From assembly GCA_964430745.1 (NCBI GenBank), contig CAYSHI010000393.1:1-8862 (forward strand): DNA of 8,862 nt, in the 5' to 3' direction. Made by a program: the position numbers and the translations under genes. Below, piece after piece: positions 5,816 through 8,862 of this stretch. Source of the DNA: CBDCGW01 sp964430745. Lineage in GTDB: Bacteria; Acidobacteriota; UBA890. Each line of letters starts with the position of its first letter. The first letter of the stretch is position 1. The notes below the pieces were generated by a model. That model searched no databases. It saw only the letters and a list, made by a program, of their open reading frames with translations, and had not been told where the DNA came from.

Positions 5816-7045
5816 CGCCCTTGTTGCGGCCGCAGCCGCGCGATAGACCTCGATGTAGCGATCGATGACAGCATCCCAGCCGAAGACCTGCTCGCACCGC
5901 CGGCGGCCGATTGATCCCATCTCGGGGCCGTCCGCCGCCGCCGCCCGAACCAGGGCATCGGCGAGCGCCGAAACGTCGCCCGGCGGCACCAGGAATCCGC
6001 TCTCGCCGTCGAGAACCTTGTCGGGCAGTCCGCCCGCGTCGGAGGCGATCACCGGAAGCCCGTGCGCCATGGCTTCCAAGGTTACGAGGCTGGAGCCTTC
6101 GTACAGCGTCGGGTGGACGAACCAATCGGCTACCGAAGCGAGGCTGTGCAGATCGGCGTCCGAGAGCCGCCCCGCGAGTGCCGCACGCTGCGCGATCCCC
6201 GCATCTCGGGCCGCTCCCTCGAGGGTCGAGCGCAGCGGGCCGTCGCCCACCAGCACCCACGCCCAGTCCGCCGGGAGATCCGGCGCAGCAGCCGACAGCG
6301 CTCCGGCCAGCACGTCGAAGCCCTTGTTGGCCTCGAGTCGACCGATCGACAGGAACACCGGTTTCGACCCCTCGATGCCGAGCTCCGCGAGCAGCTCTCG
6401 GCCGCGCTCGACGCTGCCCATGGCGCGGCACGCCGCCGGATCTACGGCGTTCGGAATCATCACCTGATCTACGGCGGCGATGCCGAGGTGCTTTTCGACC
6501 ACCGGTTGCAGGGCACGGTCCGTGGAAATCACGATGTCGGCCGCCGCCGCAGCCTGGCGCATGCGACGCCGAAACGGCGCGTAGGCCCAACGTTTGACAC
6601 CGGTGGGGACCTCGAACTCCTCGAGGCCCTCGACCGACATCACCAACGGCGCGTCGACGTCGAGGCCGACGAACCCCCAGGCCGCCAGGCCGTGCGCATG
6701 AACAACCGTCGGCGGCATGTCGCGTGAGTCGCGTATCCAACGCGCGGCACGCTTGGCCCAGAGGGCGTAGTTGGTGATGCGGTCGAGCACGACGGTGCCG
6801 GTGCGATCGCCGATGGGAAGCCAACGTCCCGGTATCCAGTTCAAGACGACGCCCTCCGGCATCGCCGCCGAGGCGGCCACGACACGCTCGGCATCCGCCG
6901 GAGTCTCCGTGAAGAGCTCCACGCCGACGCCGGCTCCCGCCAGGCGCACGGCAAGATCGAACACCTTGCGCTCCATGCCACCGGGCCCGTGGGCGGGATG
7001 CACGCGGCGCGACACCATCACGACGTGCAGCGGCAACTCGCTCAT
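5813..7045 (-). CDS. GT4-family glycosyltransferase (GT-B fold)
   Basis: The protein has 410 residues, usual for GT4 retaining enzymes that move a sugar from a nucleotide donor to a lipid- or glycan-linked acceptor at the inner face of the membrane. N-terminal acceptor domain: LHVVMVSRRVHPAHGPGGMERKVFDLAVRLA with the GG loop at 22-23, and VVHAHGL at 114-120. C-terminal donor domain: FLSIGRLEANKGFDVL (231-246), VGDGP (266-270), and HPTLYE316GSSLVTLE324AMAHG, the E-x7-E motif that binds the nucleotide sugar, followed by VIASDAGGLPDKV. All expected motifs are intact. The start ATG overlaps the stop of the preceding glycosyltransferase (ATGA) and has only a weak Shine-Dalgarno. Donor and acceptor sugars cannot be read from the sequence. 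The gene ends the glycan module. Confidence 0.95.
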   Translation of the reverse strand: MSELPLHVVMVSRRVHPAHGPGGMERKVFDLAVRLAGAGVGVELFTETPADAERVVAASAAMPEGVVLNWIPGRWLPIGDRTGTVVLDRITNYALWAKRAARWIRDSRDMPPTVVHAHGLAAWGFVGLDVDAPLVMSVEGLEEFEVPTGVKRWAYAPFRRRMRQAAAAADIVISTDRALQPVVEKHLGIAAVDQVMIPNAVDPAACRAMGSVERGRELLAELGIEGSKPVFLSIGRLEANKGFDVLAGALSAAAPDLPADWAWVLVGDGPLRSTLEGAARDAGIAQRAALAGRLSDADLHSLASVADWFVHPTLYEGSSLVTLEAMAHGLPVIASDAGGLPDKVLDGESGFLVPPGDVSALADALVRAAAADGPEMGSIGRRRCEQVFGWDAVIDRYIEVYRAAAAATRA

Positions 7046-8367
7046 CCGCGCTGCCCATCCGATCCGCCGCTTTGATCGGCACGTCGCATTGCCGCGCGGT
7101 AAACCTCCAGCAGCCGGGGATACACCGTCGCCGGGGCGAATCGGTCGCGGGCGGTCCGTTCGCCGGCGCGGCCCACATCCTGCGCCCTCCCCGGCCGGGC
7201 GAGATCATCGAGGGCGCGCCGCAGATCAGCCGCGTCGTCGACGACAAAGGCATCGACGCCCGGCTGCAGATGCTCGGGGTTTCCTCCGCTGCGCCAGGTG
7301 ATGACCGGTGTCGCGAGCGCCATCGCCTCGAGCAGCAGGCGTGACAGCGGCTCGTTCCACGCGCTCGGCAGCAGAAACGCGTGTGCCCCGTCGATAAGGT
7401 GCAACAGCGAGGTGTGCGGTACCCAGCCCGGCAAATAGACATCGAAGGGCAGTGCGTCGGCCTGTCGGCGGAGCCGGTCGAGATCGGGTCCGGCCCCGGC
7501 GACAACCACCGGCAGCGTGCAACCCGCATCTTCGAGGGCGGATAGCATCCGGCCGAAGCCCTTGGTGCCCACGAGCTTCCCCGCCGCCACCAGGTACTCA
7601 CCTTCGAACGGCAACTCGAGCGGGGTTGCCGAGCGCGCCGTCGCTGCCGTGAGGTCGGCGTCGACGATGTTCGGCAGCACCTGGTAGATCGCGGTCGGAG
7701 ATTCGGACTCGATGCGCTGTCGCACCCAACGGCTGACCGTCGTCGTGCATCCCGCCGTCTCGATGCCCTCACGACGCGCCCCCAACCGGCGGCGCACCCA
7801 CGGAACCATCAGCCGCGCCAGTGGTTTCGGCCAGCGCCTGACGGCATGCATGCAGCCGGTGATGTTGGCGGTGGTGCACCCGGGGCACTCCTTGCCGTTC
7901 CACCACGATGTGCCGTGCAGGCACACCGGCCAGTAGTCGCGCAGCGTTACGACCGACCCGCGATTGTGCCGCGCAGCCGCGAAGACAGCCGGCGGGCCGC
8001 TGTGGAGATGCTGCCCGTGCACGAGCCGCACCTCGGGCTGTTGTGAGAGCCGCTCCTCGAGATAGCGCTGCAGGAGATCGTGCGCGTAGTCGCGCCGGCC
8101 GAATCGTCGCATCGGATTGCGTCGGGCTCGACGTGTGCCCACCTCGACGACGTTGATGCCCTCGAAAACGCGCTGGGTGAACCCGTCTCTCGAGGGATCC
8201 AGGCTCACCACTTCGACGGGATGGCCGCGCTCATCGAGCATCCGTGCGAGCGCATGTGTCGACCACCCACTGCCGCCGCAATCGGGCGGGTATACGTCGG
8301 TAACCAGCAGCACGGAGAACGCGGAGAGCTGGGCTCGAGTTTCACCGTCCGGCGAAACCCCGTTCAT
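7042..8367 (-). CDS. GT4-family glycosyltransferase with a cysteine cluster
   Basis: The protein has 441 residues with a GT-B layout. After a 17-residue lead come VLLVTDVYPPDCGGSGWSTHALARML (GG at 31-32) and VHGQHLHSGPPAV (116-128). The segment TLRDYWPVC149 is followed by C161, C164 and C172, an arrangement seen in a GT4 subgroup that carries a DYW-x-x-C segment; a metal or structural role for these cysteines is inference. The donor domain has AAGKLVGTKGF (261-271), VAGAGPDLDRL, and SAWNE339PLSRLLLE347AMALATPVIT, the E-x7-E motif. No membrane segment is seen, so it is probably cytoplasmic or peripheral. The ATG overlaps the upstream stop as ATGA with no recognisable Shine-Dalgarno, implying coupled translation. 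Along with the next gene it probably adds consecutive sugars in one pathway; the specificity is unknown. Confidence 0.95.
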   Translation of the reverse strand: MNGVSPDGETRAQLSAFSVLLVTDVYPPDCGGSGWSTHALARMLDERGHPVEVVSLDPSRDGFTQRVFEGINVVEVGTRRARRNPMRRFGRRDYAHDLLQRYLEERLSQQPEVRLVHGQHLHSGPPAVFAAARHNRGSVVTLRDYWPVCLHGTSWWNGKECPGCTTANITGCMHAVRRWPKPLARLMVPWVRRRLGARREGIETAGCTTTVSRWVRQRIESESPTAIYQVLPNIVDADLTAATARSATPLELPFEGEYLVAAGKLVGTKGFGRMLSALEDAGCTLPVVVAGAGPDLDRLRRQADALPFDVYLPGWVPHTSLLHLIDGAHAFLLPSAWNEPLSRLLLEAMALATPVITWRSGGNPEHLQPGVDAFVVDDAADLRRALDDLARPGRAQDVGRAGERTARDRFAPATVYPRLLEVYRAAMRRADQSGGSDGQRG

Positions 8368-8862
8368 GATTGCGTCTGGTAAAACGATGACCTGTCGGTG
8401 ACAAAGCGCCAGGCGACCCCGAACAGGCGCGGCGGCACCTCGACGAACTGGTTACGCACGATGGTGCGCATTTCCACCGGCTGGTCGCGCGGGATGATCC
8501 CGGTGCCATACTGCACCGCCAGGCCGAAGTTCCAGATAATCAGCACGACGATGGCGCCCACCGCGAGGCGATGGGCCGGTTGCCGCAGGCCATCGAGCAT
8601 GGCCGCCAGCCCCATGGCGAAGATCGGCGTGCAGTTGATGAAGCGCCGGGCGCCGAAAGAGGCGCCCGCCCACCAAGTGTCGTACGAGCCGATGACCACG
8701 ACCTGAGCGGCGAAGACGACGAAAAGCGCCAGCGCCACGCGGCGATTGCGGCGCGCCAACGTCAGCAACCCGAGGACGCCGAAAAGGGTGATCGGCGACC
8801 ACGAAAAGAGCCCATGGAAGCCCGAGAAGAGCTCCTCGAGGCCGTGGATCGGAAAGGCGGCG
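8364..8862 (-). CDS. Multi-pass membrane protein, probable GT-C glycosyltransferase (C-terminal part)
   Basis: Only the last 165 residues are in the window; the gene continues beyond base 8862, and the frame is open to the edge. Visible hydrophobic segments are SPITLFGVLGLLTLA, VALALFVVFAAQVVVIG, the region around FINCTPIFAMGLAAML, and LAVGAIVVLIIWNFGLAV. The order GFHGLFSWSP, a helix, YDTWWAGASFGARRF and a following TP helix is common in large bacterial membrane proteins annotated as GT39/PMT-like or ArnT-like. In those proteins the catalytic part is N-terminal and not seen here, so this assignment rests on the C-terminal pattern. A TTG at 8768 could be taken as a start, but it falls inside conserved sequence and is rejected. 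Such enzymes use polyprenyl-phosphate sugars on the periplasmic side, which fits the two GT4 genes directly downstream (ATGA overlap). Confidence 0.8.
   Translation of the reverse strand, partial: AAFPIHGLEELFSGFHGLFSWSPITLFGVLGLLTLARRNRRVALALFVVFAAQVVVIGSYDTWWAGASFGARRFINCTPIFAMGLAAMLDGLRQPAHRLAVGAIVVLIIWNFGLAVQYGTGIIPRDQPVEMRTIVRNQFVEVPPRLFGVAWRFVTDRSSFYQTQS

Noticed and set aside
5778..7772. Minus-strand open frame of 664 codons spanning both GT4 genes
   Set aside because: It is out of frame with two well-supported glycosyltransferases and its product is dominated by Arg, Ser and Gly; a codon-bias artefact.
8364..8768. Separate 134-residue protein starting at TTG 8768
   Set aside because: The frame stays open to the window edge, and the upstream residues (GFHGLFSWSP) belong to the same conserved membrane-protein pattern.
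1..8862. CRISPR array, tRNA/rRNA, insertion sequence, phage or toxin-antitoxin genes
   Set aside because: Searched by eye on both strands. There are no regularly spaced repeats, tRNA-like ends, transposase or integrase motifs, and coding density and base composition look uniform.

Overview
The window is 8.9 kb of visibly high-G+C DNA with no rRNA, tRNA, IS element or CRISPR array. It carries eight convincing protein genes, all on the minus strand, so transcription runs from right to left. A ninth gene may begin in the last 36 bases at the left edge. The organism looks like a Gram-negative bacterium of proteobacterial type. The reasons are the SirB1 and YgfZ proteins, a probable lipoprotein resembling the periplasmic end of CcmI/CycH, a BamE/SmpA-like domain in a secreted protein, and a possible sigma-54 promoter. 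I cannot name a genus.

Right part (8862 to 5813), a glycan module. The C-terminal 165 residues of a multi-pass membrane protein resembling GT-C (PMT/ArnT-like) glycosyltransferases run in from beyond the window. Two GT4-family (GT-B) glycosyltransferases follow. Both junctions are ATGA stop/start overlaps, and neither downstream gene has a strong Shine-Dalgarno, so translation is probably coupled. Together they look like part of a surface-polysaccharide or glycolipid assembly cluster.

Middle part (5763 to 3249), a housekeeping-like module. After a 49-bp gap comes a SirB1-family protein (transglutaminase-like fold plus a helical/TPR-like tail). Next, 20 bp on, is a small probable lipoprotein whose periplasmic domain resembles the C-terminal domain of the cytochrome c maturation factor CcmI. 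It overlaps by ATGA with ygfZ, the folate-binding protein linked to Fe-S enzyme maintenance.

Left part (3220 to 1). A UPF0173 metallo-beta-lactamase-fold hydrolase has a very strong ribosome binding site. It overlaps by 17 bp with a 584-residue secreted protein (SH3-like, a possible beta-sandwich, then a SmpA/BamE-like tail). A VanZ-family membrane protein follows, and its best start appears to be a rare CTG in a CTGA overlap. The 133 bases after it hold no gene end, but they contain a good match to a sigma-54 -24/-12 promoter pointing left, followed by a Shine-Dalgarno and an ATG at the window edge.

I do not see a clearly new multi-gene system. The most unusual items are the stand-alone CcmI-like lipoprotein coupled to ygfZ, the mosaic secreted protein next to VanZ, and the possible sigma-54-controlled gene at the left edge.
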